Positions 28,196 to 37,623 of a DNA stretch of 64,000 bases are shown here, piece by piece. The notes beneath the pieces are model-generated. The model made no database searches, was not told where the DNA came from, and saw only the letters and a program-made list of their open reading frames with translations. The stretch is taken from positions 1-64,000 of the forward strand of contig NZ_CABVPP010000033.1 of NCBI RefSeq assembly GCF_902499075.1. Direction: 5' to 3'. This stretch comes from Burkholderia pseudomultivorans. GTDB taxonomy: Bacteria; Pseudomonadota; Gammaproteobacteria; Burkholderiales; Burkholderiaceae. Position numbers and translations under genes: made by a program. Each line of letters begins with the position of its first letter. The first letter of the stretch is position 1.

Positions 28196-29224
28196 CTATC
28201 GCCTGCCGGCGTCGGATTCGCTCGGCAGTTGCCCGGTCCAGCGGACATAGGCTTTGGAAAAGTTGCTCGGATTGTCGTAGCCGATCGACTCGGCAATCTT
28301 TCCCCACGACCACCCCATGTGGCGCAGTTCCTGCACGCGCTCGAGCCGGATTTCGTCGAGCAGTTGGAGGAATCTGAACCCTTCGCTTTCGAGATGCCGT
28401 CGCAAGGTGCGGCTGCTCACATTCAGAAAACGTGCGACCTCGTCGACGCCGGGCGAGTGCTCCACGTTCGCACGCAAATAGCGTCGTGTCGTCGCGATGA
28501 AGTCGCTCTCGACGGTCGGCTGACGCAGCATCGGTTCGATCTGCCCAAGCACGTAGGCGCTAAAGCTAGGATGCCATGTCGGCAGTTCCAGATCGAGGCA
28601 ATGAGGGGGGCAAGTCATGACATTCTGCCGAGCGTCGAACCGCACGGGACAGCCGAACACCTCCTCATAAAGGCCGTATTCGGCTGGGCGCGGGTAGGTG
28701 AAGTCGACCCGGCTCAGTTTGAACTGCGCGCCGAGCAGATTTCTCGAGATGGTCATGATCGTCGCGAACGCCTCGTCGATCCAGTGCCGCTCGACTTCAT
28801 GCGTGTCCGGATATTTCGGCCCGACGACGCAGCGAAAGTAACTGGGAGATTCCTCGAACGAGAAAGTCGTTAGCGCGCCGGCGGTTTGCTGGTGCCGAAT
28901 CCCATAGCTGAGCGCTTCCCGGTAGGTTCTGAACGCATACATCGCGAGACCGACCAGACCGAGGCAGAGGATCGTCTGCTTCATGCCCGATTTCAGCCCG
29001 ACCGGCACGCCAGGCAAGGCGGCTTCCACGCGCTGCAGGAATTTTCTGGATTGCGCATACGAAACGAGGATGTCGTGTCGTTCCAGATCGTTTAGGGAAA
29101 ACCCGAGACCGCGGAACAGACGGCCTACCGCGATCCCGTGTTCACGGGCGACGAGCGTCAAGCCCCGGATGATGTTCGGCGGCGCGTCGGCGATGGTTTC
29201 CGTGCGGATGTCCATGACGGACAT
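28196..29224 (-). CDS. AraC-family activator divergent from the kinase/S1P-lyase operon
   Basis: A 342-residue regulator of the same type as the one at 25210: an arabinose-binding-like N-terminal domain (about 20-220) and a C-terminal double helix-turn-helix (VDEVARFLNVSSRTLRRHL; WSWGKIAESIGYDNPSNFSKAYVRWTG). It is transcribed away from the FGGY-kinase operon, with 86 bases between the starts. That gap contains the tandem TGGCC-type sites, so it is the most likely direct activator of the operon. ATG 29224 is used; ATG 29215 is an alternative. Confidence 0.9.
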   Translation of the reverse strand: MSVMDIRTETIADAPPNIIRGLTLVAREHGIAVGRLFRGLGFSLNDLERHDILVSYAQSRKFLQRVEAALPGVPVGLKSGMKQTILCLGLVGLAMYAFRTYREALSYGIRHQQTAGALTTFSFEESPSYFRCVVGPKYPDTHEVERHWIDEAFATIMTISRNLLGAQFKLSRVDFTYPRPAEYGLYEEVFGCPVRFDARQNVMTCPPHCLDLELPTWHPSFSAYVLGQIEPMLRQPTVESDFIATTRRYLRANVEHSPGVDEVARFLNVSSRTLRRHLESEGFRFLQLLDEIRLERVQELRHMGWSWGKIAESIGYDNPSNFSKAYVRWTGQLPSESDAGRR

Positions 29225-29239
29225 GCTTGCATGAGCGTG

Positions 29240-29312
29240 TGGCCAAAATCAACCAATCGATGACCTCAATTGACTACCAGATAATTTTTTGTCGTCTCTA
29301 GACTTGGGCCAT
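29240..29312 (+). promoter_or_regulatory. Tandem activator-site promoter of the kinase operon
   Basis: TGGCCAAAATCAACCA (29240-29255) and TGACCTCAATTGACTA (29261-29276) are direct repeats 21 bases apart in the divergent AraC/kinase intergenic region. The block is strongly similar to 20734-20805. Confidence 0.75.
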
Positions 29313-30909
29313 GAAAAAGCACCGATACGTTCTCTCCGTGGACCTCGGGACGAGCGGCCCGAAAGCGGTACTCGTCAGCGAGTCCGGCCGGGTGGCCGGC
29401 GCCGGCCGGGCCTATGTGAATACCCTGGCGGTTGGCGATCGGGGCGCGGAACAGGTGCCCGACGCGATTTGGGCGGCCGTGAAGGACGCGGTCGGGAGTG
29501 CGGTCTCTGGAGCGAACGTCGAGGCCGACGAGATCGTCGCGATGATTTGTTCGAGCCAGTATTCGTCGATCGTTCCTGTCGACGCGAGCGGGCAGGCGCT
29601 TGCCAACATGATCCTGTGGACGGATGGGCGAGGAACCAAGGCGAGGTTGGCCGCGGAATATCGCGGGGCCCGCAAGCTCGACAAGCCCTGGCAACTGGCG
29701 AACTGGCTGAGACTGCACGGCCTAGCTCCGCTCATGAGCGGCATGTCGCTGAACCACATGCGCTACTTCCGGTTCGCGTGCCCGGAGATTTACGAGCGGA
29801 CGTATCGCTTTCTCGAGCCGATGGACTATCTGGGCATGAAGCTGTCGGGGCGGATGTGCACGACGCAAGGCAGCACGCTTATGTCGCTGACGGTGGACAA
29901 CCGCAGGCTGACAGCCGGCGAATACCATCCGACCTTGCTGCGATACGCGCACGTCGACCGGGAGAAACTGCCGGAACTGGTGCCGACCACCACCGTGCTG
30001 GGGCACCTGTTGCCGGATGTCGCCGCCGAGCTGGGATTGTCGACGAGCACGCGGGTCGTCGTCGGGCTGAGCGACACTGCGGCGGGCGCGATGGGCGGGA
30101 TGGCCTTCACGGGTGGCCATGCCGGAATCTGCATCGGCACGTCCGGCGTGATGGTCACGCATACGGAATCCATGAAGACTTCCGTGCGCGACAGTCTTTT
30201 TACGATGCCGTCGCCGGACGAGCGCAAGTATCTGGCGATCGCCGAGAACGGGATGTCGGGCGCGGCGCTGGACCGCTTCCTGCGAAACATCGTGTTCCCG
30301 AACGACGCGTTCGCGGAATTCAGGGAAAAGCGTCCTGCCGAGTTGTATGCGGCGCTGGATGCGGTGCTGGACAACGTCGACGCGGGTGCCGGCGGCCTCA
30401 TCTTCCTTCCCTGGCTGGGCGGCACGATGGCGCCAAAGGCGAGCAGCGACATGCGCGGCGGCTTCATCAACATGAACGGTCAGACGACGAGGAGCCACAT
30501 GGCGAGAGCGGTGCTGGAAGGGCTCGCATTCAACCTGCGCTGGGTACGCAAGCCGCTCGAGGAATTCGTCGGCCGCCGGTTCACGCATTTCAACTTCTAT
30601 GGCGGCGGGGCGAATTCGGCATTCATGGCTCAGACGCTTGCCGACGTCATGGGCAGTCCGATTCACCAGATGGCGAATCCGCAATATGTAAATTCGATTG
30701 GAGCGGCGATGCTGGCGTTCGAGCGGATCGGCGAGATCGGGATTGCCGACTTCTCCAGAAATCTGTCGATCAGGGCGGAGTTCGAGCCGACCAGCGCGTT
30801 GAAGGACGTCTACGACGACATGTTCGACACGTTCGAATCGGCATTCGACGCTACCCGCCGTCTATACCGGAAAATCAGGAGCTCAAACGGCCATGAAGCA
30901 CACCATTGA
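29311..30909 (+). CDS. FGGY-family carbohydrate kinase homologue, substrate unknown
   Basis: A 532-residue kinase of the xylulokinase/glycerol kinase superfamily. The N-terminal phosphate loop is VDLGTSG (10-16), ILWTDGRG lies in the first domain, the catalytic Asp region is GLSDTAAGAMGG, the ATP-binding block is GICIGTSGVM, and the C-terminal FYGGGANSAFMAQTLADVMG is typical. These enzymes phosphorylate sugars and polyols. It is the first gene of an operon containing an S1P-lyase-like enzyme, and no other lipid-kinase homologue is visible in the window, so it may supply a phosphorylated intermediate for that lyase. That would be a new activity for the family and is speculative. Confidence 0.88.
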   Translation: MKKHRYVLSVDLGTSGPKAVLVSESGRVAGAGRAYVNTLAVGDRGAEQVPDAIWAAVKDAVGSAVSGANVEADEIVAMICSSQYSSIVPVDASGQALANMILWTDGRGTKARLAAEYRGARKLDKPWQLANWLRLHGLAPLMSGMSLNHMRYFRFACPEIYERTYRFLEPMDYLGMKLSGRMCTTQGSTLMSLTVDNRRLTAGEYHPTLLRYAHVDREKLPELVPTTTVLGHLLPDVAAELGLSTSTRVVVGLSDTAAGAMGGMAFTGGHAGICIGTSGVMVTHTESMKTSVRDSLFTMPSPDERKYLAIAENGMSGAALDRFLRNIVFPNDAFAEFREKRPAELYAALDAVLDNVDAGAGGLIFLPWLGGTMAPKASSDMRGGFINMNGQTTRSHMARAVLEGLAFNLRWVRKPLEEFVGRRFTHFNFYGGGANSAFMAQTLADVMGSPIHQMANPQYVNSIGAAMLAFERIGEIGIADFSRNLSIRAEFEPTSALKDVYDDMFDTFESAFDATRRLYRKIRSSNGHEAHH

Positions 30910-31690
30910 CGAGCTGATCGATCGTGCGGTGCGTGTCGTTCATGATGCGGGAGACATCGCGCTCCGGTATTTCCGTTCACGGATGAAGATAGACGACAAG
31001 CATTCGCGTGGCGTATTCGATCCGGTCACCGAAGCCGACCGGCGCATCGAAAAGTTCATCCGCGAGGCGCTGTCGAGCGTCGATCCGGGCTTGGCCGTGA
31101 TCGGCGAGGAGTACGGGCGCTCCGGTGACGGGGACAGCTACTGGATCGTCGACCCGATCGACGGCACGAGGGCATTCATTTGCGGCGTGCCGCTATGGGG
31201 GATCCTCGTGGGCCTCGTCATCGATGGCGTGCCGGTCGGCAGCGTCATGTACCAGCCTTTTACCGGCGAAACGTACATCTCCGACTCGAGCGGGCCGCGC
31301 TTGTTCCACCGCAATGCCGTGGTCGCGATTCGCACGTCGGCGTGCCGATCGGTCTCCGAGGCGATCGCGTACAGCCTGGACCCGCGCCTCATCGAGCGCG
31401 CGAACCTGATGCAGCCGTTTTCGCGGCTGATGGAGCAATGCAGGATGCTTCGCTGGGGCGGCGACTGCTACAGCTTTGCGATGGTCGCACTCGGCTGCGT
31501 CGATCTCGTCGTCGAAGCCGGGCTTGAACCCTACGACGTCGTGCCGCTGATTCACCTCGTCGAATCCGCCGGCGGCGTCGTGACCGATCTGAATGGCGTT
31601 CGCCCGATGAACGGAGGAATCGTGGTGGCCGCCGCGAACCGCGAGTTGCACGAGGCCGCCCTGACGATCTTCCACGAATCGGCAGCCTGA
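30893..31690 (+). CDS. Inositol-monophosphatase-family phosphatase
   Basis: A 265-residue Mg-dependent phosphatase of the IMPase/HisN/CysQ family. Metal ligands are Glu72-Glu73 (GEEYG), Asp87 and Asp90 (DPIDGT), and the second site is WGGDCYSFAMVA (188-199) followed by EPYDVVPLIHLVESAGG. The first site is canonical. The family acts on inositol phosphate, histidinol phosphate, PAP or fructose bisphosphate. Its start overlaps the end of the kinase gene by 17 bases, so the two are translationally coupled and likely act on the same compound class. The true substrate is unknown. Confidence 0.87.
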   Translation: MKHTIDELIDRAVRVVHDAGDIALRYFRSRMKIDDKHSRGVFDPVTEADRRIEKFIREALSSVDPGLAVIGEEYGRSGDGDSYWIVDPIDGTRAFICGVPLWGILVGLVIDGVPVGSVMYQPFTGETYISDSSGPRLFHRNAVVAIRTSACRSVSEAIAYSLDPRLIERANLMQPFSRLMEQCRMLRWGGDCYSFAMVALGCVDLVVEAGLEPYDVVPLIHLVESAGGVVTDLNGVRPMNGGIVVAAANRELHEAALTIFHESAA

Positions 31691-31902
31691 CTCGTCGCCC
31701 GGAGTCTGCGGCGGCGCAACGGTTGCGTAGCGGACGGGAGCAGGTATGAATTGCGTAGAGCCGGTATTCATTCAATAAGAAATCCTTGTGTGTGAAAGAG
31801 GTGGCGGAGACGGCAGCCGAACGCATGACCCGCATAGGTACGCGAGCCGATCTCGCGGAATGGGCGAAATGGTCGAGGATTGGTGGAACAGGACGGAGAA
31901 CG

Positions 31903-33273
31903 ATGATGAGAAATAGAACAGGCGGAATCATGTCGGCTGCCCTGGCGGCGGCTTGGCTGTGCATGACCGCAAGCGCGGTCGCGGCGGACGATCTCAGCCC
32001 CGTGGGTGCCGAGCGCGCGGCCAGCAAGGACGGGCTCGTGCCTGCGCTTGCCGGCCGGCAGGCGCCGCAATCGGGTTGGGAGTACGGGAAAACGCGCGGG
32101 GATTTCTGGAAGCATCGCAACGAGAAGCCGCTGTATACCATCGATGGGTCGAGCGTCGACAAGTACGCCGACAAGTTGTCGCCCGGCCAGATCGCACTCG
32201 TGAAGCAGATGAAAGGCTACCGGATGGACGTCTACCCGTCGCATCGCGAATGCCAGTTGCCGGATGCTGCCGAGCAGAATTCGAAGGCGAATCTCGCTGC
32301 GGCAAAGCTCGGGCCATCTGGCGAAACGGTCCAGACGGCAGCATTCCCCGGTGTGGCGTTCCCGCAGCCGAAGACCGGCGCGGAAGCGATTCTCAACTTT
32401 GAAACGCGGTATCGCGGACAAGCGATCGAATGGTCGCCGGTCGTCACGTCCGTTTCGCCACGTCCGGGAAACAATGACTGGATCGAAATCGGTGGCACGC
32501 AGCTTTTCTATACTCCGACCGGCAAGGACGGCAAGACGACGCCGCAGGATGTCGATCAGCTCAGCCTCGCGGGCTACTTCTCGGCCGCGATGCCGGCCGC
32601 GCTGGCCGGGCAAGCGCTCGTGCAGCGTCAGTATTTCGACAAGGATTCCGATACGTACTACTACTTTCCGGGGCAACGCCGGGTGCGGCGCATGCCGGCC
32701 TACGTGCACGACGCGCCGCAGATCGGCTTCGAGAACCAGTATCTGATCGACGAAGTCAACATGTTCAACGGGTCGATCGACCGCTTCAACTGGAAGCTGG
32801 TCGGCAAGCGCGAAATGATCGTGCCGTACAACGCGTTCGGCATGTACGACTTCAAACGCAAGCTGCGCGATGTCGCGACGCCGAACGGGATCGCCGCCGA
32901 CGGCCGGCGTTACGAAGTGCACCGCGTGTGGGTCGTCGAGGCGACTCTCAAGCCGACCGCGCGGCACGCGTCGTCGAAGAAGGTGTTTTATCTGGACGAG
33001 GATAGCTGGCTGGCGCTCGTCGGCGAGGACTACGACGCGCAGGGCAAGCTGTGGAAGGTGCGGGAAAGCTACCCGATTCCGGTATGGGAACTCGGCGGTG
33101 CCTGCGACAACGAGCCATTCGTGCAGTACGACCTGAGTAACGGTCGCTATGTGTTCGACGGATCGTCGATCGGCCAGGGCAAGGACATTCGTTGGTACAA
33201 GGAAACCGGCGATCCGCGCTTCAAGCCCGATTTCTTTACGGCGGAATCGCTGAGATCCGTCAGCGAGCGCTAG
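31903..33273 (+). CDS. DUF1329 exported protein (outer-membrane lipid transport associated)
   Basis: A 456-residue exported protein with a signal peptide ending TASAVAA. It is a DUF1329 member, related in fold to LolA/LolB-type lipid-binding proteins. Family blocks include YYYFPGQRRVRRMP and YEVHRVWVVEATLK. The ATG at 31903 is chosen because GGAG lies 5 bases upstream; the frame extends to 31786. DUF1329 genes are regularly found beside DUF1302, MMPL-type transporters and YCF48-like proteins in loci for uptake or use of hydrophobic compounds, exactly the next three genes here. Confidence 0.87.
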   Translation: MMRNRTGGIMSAALAAAWLCMTASAVAADDLSPVGAERAASKDGLVPALAGRQAPQSGWEYGKTRGDFWKHRNEKPLYTIDGSSVDKYADKLSPGQIALVKQMKGYRMDVYPSHRECQLPDAAEQNSKANLAAAKLGPSGETVQTAAFPGVAFPQPKTGAEAILNFETRYRGQAIEWSPVVTSVSPRPGNNDWIEIGGTQLFYTPTGKDGKTTPQDVDQLSLAGYFSAAMPAALAGQALVQRQYFDKDSDTYYYFPGQRRVRRMPAYVHDAPQIGFENQYLIDEVNMFNGSIDRFNWKLVGKREMIVPYNAFGMYDFKRKLRDVATPNGIAADGRRYEVHRVWVVEATLKPTARHASSKKVFYLDEDSWLALVGEDYDAQGKLWKVRESYPIPVWELGGACDNEPFVQYDLSNGRYVFDGSSIGQGKDIRWYKETGDPRFKPDFFTAESLRSVSER

Positions 33274-33356
33274 GCGCGCGGCATGACCGGCAGTTCCGGT
33301 GCGCGCCGCCGGCGCGCACCGGGATCCAACAAGAGGGTCACGGGGAGGCGACGTAA

Positions 33357-35192
33357 ATGAGAATAACAGTCAGGAATACGACATTGTCGATGGTCGTTCT
33401 CGGTGCGGCGACGTCGACCGCATACGGATACGATTTCACGGTCGGAAACAGTGATATTCAGGGCTCTTGGGTAACCAACTTGACGGCCGGCATGGGTATT
33501 CGAACGAAGAGCCCGAGCTGTTCGCTCACGGGCGATCCGAACTCGTATGGCTGCGGCGCGGCCGCGAACGTCGCGCAATGGGGGTACGCCGACAACGGCG
33601 ACCTGAACTACCGCAAGGGCCAGCCGTTCAGCACTTACGTCGGCGCGACCAGCGAACTGCTGCTGAAGATGCCGAGCGAAGGGCTGAAGTTCATGGTGCG
33701 CGGCACCGGTATGTATGACTTCCTGGCCGGCAATACGGCGAGAACGCCGCTATCGAGCACCGCGTCCGCGCAGGTGGTCTACAACGCGCAACTGCTCGAC
33801 CTATGGGGGCAGAAGGACTTTACGATCGGCGGACACAGCGCGCACATTCGACTCGGCAATCAGGTGATCAACTGGGGCGAGAGCATGTTCGCGCAGGGCG
33901 GCATCAACGCGACCAATTCGCTGGACGTGCAGAAGCTGCTGATTCCGGGCTCGCAGCTCAAGCAGGCGCTGCTGCCGGCACCGATGGCGAGCTTCGCCGC
34001 GGATCTGTCGCACGGCTTCAGCACCGAGGCCTATTACCAGTTCCAGTGGAACGGCAACCGCTATCCGCCGGTGGGCTCGTACTGGTCGGTGACGAACCTG
34101 TTCGGGCGCGGCGCGGAGCCGTTTACGATCAGCACGAACAATCTCAACGTGGCCGGGCCGAGTGCCGGCACGATCGCCAACGCGACCGGTGGCGGCGCGG
34201 CCGGCAACCAGACCACGCTCGAAGGAATCAAGAACGGGCTCGTCAACGGCGAGTATGCGGGGCCGCCGTTCAACGACATCGGCCTGCCGTCGATGACGAA
34301 CCTGCCGGCGAAGTATCGGCCGCAGTTCGGCGTGAAGTTCAATTACACGCCGCGCTCGTTCGACGCGAACTTCGCGTTCTACTACCTGAACTACACGGAC
34401 AAGTCGCCGGTGCTGGCGTCGCTCGCGAACGGCAGCGAGCAGTGGACCTATCTCGCGCGGCGCCAGTTGTTCGGCGTCAGCGCGAACTTCGGGCTCGGTC
34501 CGTGGGCGATCGGCACAGAGCTATCGTACCGGCCACGCGACGCGGTCGCGCTGTCGAGCTGCTATGGTGCGGGCGGCCCGCTCGATCTGAACACGAACGG
34601 CGTGTCGGGCATCAATTGCCAGCAGTGGGCCGACAAGAAGAAATTCCAGTACGACCTGAACGGGCTGCTGGCGCTCACGCGCAGCGAGTATCCGTTCCTG
34701 AGGTGGATCGGTGCCGATTCGGCGGCGCTTACCTGGGAACTGACGTGGATTTACTACCCGGGACTGAATTCGAACGGCGTCACCCGCACGATCGACGGGC
34801 AGACGGTCACGCAGGTGCCGGCCGCCGGTTACATGCCGTGGCTGAACTATGGGTCGGGGTTGGGCTATCCGATCACCGCCGCGCAGGGCACGTCCAGTTC
34901 GCTGGGCGCGACGATCGACTTCAACTGGACTTACGACGGCACGCTGATCCGCGGGTGGCAGGTCACGCCGGGCGTGACGTTTTCCGACGGCCTCTACGGC
35001 TACACGCCCACGTTCACCGCGAATTACATGCAGGGCGCAAAGTCGCTGAACGTCTACGTGCTGTTCAATCAGAACCCGCCGAACTGGCAGGCCGGCATCA
35101 ATTTCACCGCGTTTTTCGGCGGCCACCAGACGGTGGGGCAGCCGTATGCGGACCGGAATTTCGTCGGGATGTTCGTCACCCGGAATTTCTGA
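33357..35192 (+). CDS. DUF1302 outer-membrane protein, predicted beta-barrel
   Basis: A 611-residue DUF1302 member. An N-terminal signal (VLGAATSTAYG) precedes alternating amphipathic strands, including DLNYRKGQPFSTYVGATSEL and HIRLGNQVINWGES, and the protein ends with an aromatic residue (FVGMFVTRNF) as outer-membrane barrels do. The family is thought to pass hydrophobic or amphipathic molecules through the outer membrane. It lies 83 bases after DUF1329 and next to the MMPL transporter. In this locus sphingoid bases or fatty acids are plausible cargo (inference). Confidence 0.88.
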   Translation: MRITVRNTTLSMVVLGAATSTAYGYDFTVGNSDIQGSWVTNLTAGMGIRTKSPSCSLTGDPNSYGCGAAANVAQWGYADNGDLNYRKGQPFSTYVGATSELLLKMPSEGLKFMVRGTGMYDFLAGNTARTPLSSTASAQVVYNAQLLDLWGQKDFTIGGHSAHIRLGNQVINWGESMFAQGGINATNSLDVQKLLIPGSQLKQALLPAPMASFAADLSHGFSTEAYYQFQWNGNRYPPVGSYWSVTNLFGRGAEPFTISTNNLNVAGPSAGTIANATGGGAAGNQTTLEGIKNGLVNGEYAGPPFNDIGLPSMTNLPAKYRPQFGVKFNYTPRSFDANFAFYYLNYTDKSPVLASLANGSEQWTYLARRQLFGVSANFGLGPWAIGTELSYRPRDAVALSSCYGAGGPLDLNTNGVSGINCQQWADKKKFQYDLNGLLALTRSEYPFLRWIGADSAALTWELTWIYYPGLNSNGVTRTIDGQTVTQVPAAGYMPWLNYGSGLGYPITAAQGTSSSLGATIDFNWTYDGTLIRGWQVTPGVTFSDGLYGYTPTFTANYMQGAKSLNVYVLFNQNPPNWQAGINFTAFFGGHQTVGQPYADRNFVGMFVTRNF

Positions 35193-35245
35193 TGGCGGGC
35201 AGTCTTGCCCAATGCGTCGCGGCAATACATGAAGGGGAAAATGTC

Positions 35246-37606
35246 GTGCTTAATCGTCTGGTCGGCCATCTGGAGCAGCTTTTTTTCGGTCATCGCGCGG
35301 TCGTGCTTGCGGCGATCGGCCTGTTTACCGCGGTCATGGCCGTGTTCGCCGTGCAATTGCGCATGGATGCCGGGTTCGAAAAGCAGATGCCGATCGGACA
35401 CGAATACATTCGCACGTTTCAGCAATACCGGAACGACCTGCTCGGCGCGAACCGGATCACGGTCGTCGTGCGTGCCAGAAAGGGCGCCATCTGGACGAAG
35501 GAAGGACTGACGCGGCTCTACAACGTCACGCAAGCTGTCACGTACCTGCCGAACGTGGATCGGATCGGCGTGCAGTCGCTATGGACGCCGAACGCTTACG
35601 TGAATGAGATCACCGACGAAGGCTTTCGGGCCGAGCCGATCATTTCCGGCACGATCACGCCCGATCAACTGACACCGGCGATCGTCGCGCAGATCCGGCA
35701 CGCGACGACGCTCGGCGGCTACGTCGGTACGCTCGTGTCGCACGGCGAGGACAGCGCGATGATCACAGCCGAGCTGAACGAGCGCGACGGGGCCGGCAAG
35801 GTGATCGATTACGTGGCGTTCAACCATCTGCTCGAACAGAAGGTGCGCAAGCCGTTCGAGGATGCCGGCTACGAGATCCAGATCATCGGCTTCGCGAAGC
35901 AGATCGGCGACATTGCCGACGGCGCGACGGCCGTGCTCGGCTTCTGCGGTATCGCGCTGCTGCTGACGGTGCTCGCGGTGTACTGGTATTGTCATTCGGT
36001 ACGGTTCACGGTGCTGCTGATCGTCTGTTCGCTGACGTCGCTGGTCTGGCAGTTCGGCACGCTGAAGCTGCTCGGCTTCGGCCTCGATCCGCTCGCAGTG
36101 CTGGTGCCGTTCCTGGTGTTCGCGATCGGCGTATCGCACGGCGTGCAGCAGGTGAATTTCATCGTGCGCGAGATTTCGCACGGGCACAGTTCGTACGTCG
36201 CCGCGCGGCGCAGCTTCAGCGGGCTGCTGATTCCGGGCGTCCTGGCGCTCGTCACCGCGTTCGTGTCGTTCGTCACGCTGCTGCTGATCCCGATTCCGAT
36301 GGTGCGCGAACTCGCTGTCACCGCGTCGCTCGGTGTCGCGTACAAAATCGCGACGAACCTGATTCTGCTGCCGGTGGCCGCATCTTGCTTCAACTTCTCG
36401 AAGCGCTACGCGGACGGCGCGCTCAAGCGCGCGCAGCAGCGCGCAAGGCCGTTGCGTATGCTGGCGCGGATCGCCGAGCCGAGATATGCGGGCCCGACCG
36501 TCGTGTTGACCGTCGCGATCTTCGCGTTCGCCGCGTGGCAAAGCCGCGATCGCGTGATCGGCACGTTGCAGCCGGGTGCGCCGGAGCTGCGCGAGGACGC
36601 ACGCTTCAACCGCGACGCCACGTCGATCGCCGGCAACTACGACATGGGCCTCGACTGGCTGACGGTCGCGATCGAATCGACCGGCAACGCGTGTGACAAC
36701 CCGGCGGTGGGGCTCTACGAGGACGATTTCACGAACGCCATGCGTACCGAGCCGGGCGTGGTGTCGGTGCAGTCGTACTCGGCAATGCTGCGCCGCTACA
36801 ACCAGGGCTACAACGAGGACTACCCGAAGATGAGCGTTGTGCCGATCGATCCGGGGAACTACGGCGCGGTGTCGGTCGATGTGGGCCGGATGAAAGGCTT
36901 CATGAAGAGCGACTGCAGCATGACGGCCGTGCACCTGTTCCTGACCGATCACAAGGCGACGACGATCAACCGCGTTCTCGACGACGTGAAGGCATACCGG
37001 TCGCTGCATCCGTTCCCCGGCGTGACCGTGCGTCTCGCGGCGGGCAATGCAGGCGTGCTGGCCGCCATCAACGAGGAGGTGGCGCACAGCGAGCTGCCAA
37101 TGATGCTGTATGTCTATGCCGCCATCCTGATTCTCGTGTTCCTCGCGTACCGCGACTGGCGCGCGATGCTGGCTTGCTGCCTGCCGCTGACGGTGGCGAC
37201 CTTCATTGGCTATGGATTCATGAAGGCGCTGCAGATCGGGCTGACGGTGGCGACGCTGCCGGTGATGGTGCTGGCGGTGGGCATCGGCGTCGATTACGCG
37301 TTCTACATCTACAACCGGCTGCAGGTGCATCTCGCCGGCGGGCTGGACATCGTGGAGGCGGTTCGGCACGCGATGCTCGAGGTGGGTGTGGCGACGATCT
37401 TCACCGCGATCACGCTGGCGATCGGCGTCGCAACATGGAGTTTCTCGGCGCTCAAGTTCCAGGCGGACATGGGCAAGCTGCTCGCGTTCATGTTCGTCGT
37501 CAACCTGCTGATGGCGATGACGGCGCTGCCGGCGCTTGCGTCGCTGCTGGAGCGCGGGTTTCCGCGCCGCAAGCCGGCGCGTGCGTCCAGCCTTTTCAGT
37601 CACTGA
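35246..37606 (+). CDS. MMPL/RND-family transporter
   Basis: A 786-residue inner-membrane transporter of the hydrophobe/RND superfamily with two blocks of membrane helices. One follows an N-terminal periplasmic loop (ADGATAVLGFCGIALLLTVLAVYWY onward) and one is near the C-terminus (YVYAAILILVFLAYRDWRAML to FMFVVNLLMAMTALP). It includes the sterol-sensing-like stretch VLAVGIGVDYAFYIYNRLQ. GTG 35246 is preferred because GAAGGGG precedes it by about 8 bases. ATG 35192, which overlaps the DUF1302 stop (TGATG), would add 18 residues and cannot be excluded. It should energise movement of a hydrophobic substrate with the neighbouring DUF proteins. Confidence 0.88.
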   Translation: MLNRLVGHLEQLFFGHRAVVLAAIGLFTAVMAVFAVQLRMDAGFEKQMPIGHEYIRTFQQYRNDLLGANRITVVVRARKGAIWTKEGLTRLYNVTQAVTYLPNVDRIGVQSLWTPNAYVNEITDEGFRAEPIISGTITPDQLTPAIVAQIRHATTLGGYVGTLVSHGEDSAMITAELNERDGAGKVIDYVAFNHLLEQKVRKPFEDAGYEIQIIGFAKQIGDIADGATAVLGFCGIALLLTVLAVYWYCHSVRFTVLLIVCSLTSLVWQFGTLKLLGFGLDPLAVLVPFLVFAIGVSHGVQQVNFIVREISHGHSSYVAARRSFSGLLIPGVLALVTAFVSFVTLLLIPIPMVRELAVTASLGVAYKIATNLILLPVAASCFNFSKRYADGALKRAQQRARPLRMLARIAEPRYAGPTVVLTVAIFAFAAWQSRDRVIGTLQPGAPELREDARFNRDATSIAGNYDMGLDWLTVAIESTGNACDNPAVGLYEDDFTNAMRTEPGVVSVQSYSAMLRRYNQGYNEDYPKMSVVPIDPGNYGAVSVDVGRMKGFMKSDCSMTAVHLFLTDHKATTINRVLDDVKAYRSLHPFPGVTVRLAAGNAGVLAAINEEVAHSELPMMLYVYAAILILVFLAYRDWRAMLACCLPLTVATFIGYGFMKALQIGLTVATLPVMVLAVGIGVDYAFYIYNRLQVHLAGGLDIVEAVRHAMLEVGVATIFTAITLAIGVATWSFSALKFQADMGKLLAFMFVVNLLMAMTALPALASLLERGFPRRKPARASSLFSH

Positions 37607-37623
37607 TTCACGGAGATCCGGTC

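Noticed and set aside
33803-35191. Upstream extension of the MMPL transporter frame through the DUF1302 gene
   Set aside because: The extension is a frame-shifted reading of DUF1302, which has a complete signal peptide and outer-membrane ending; the transporter starts at 35192 or 35246.
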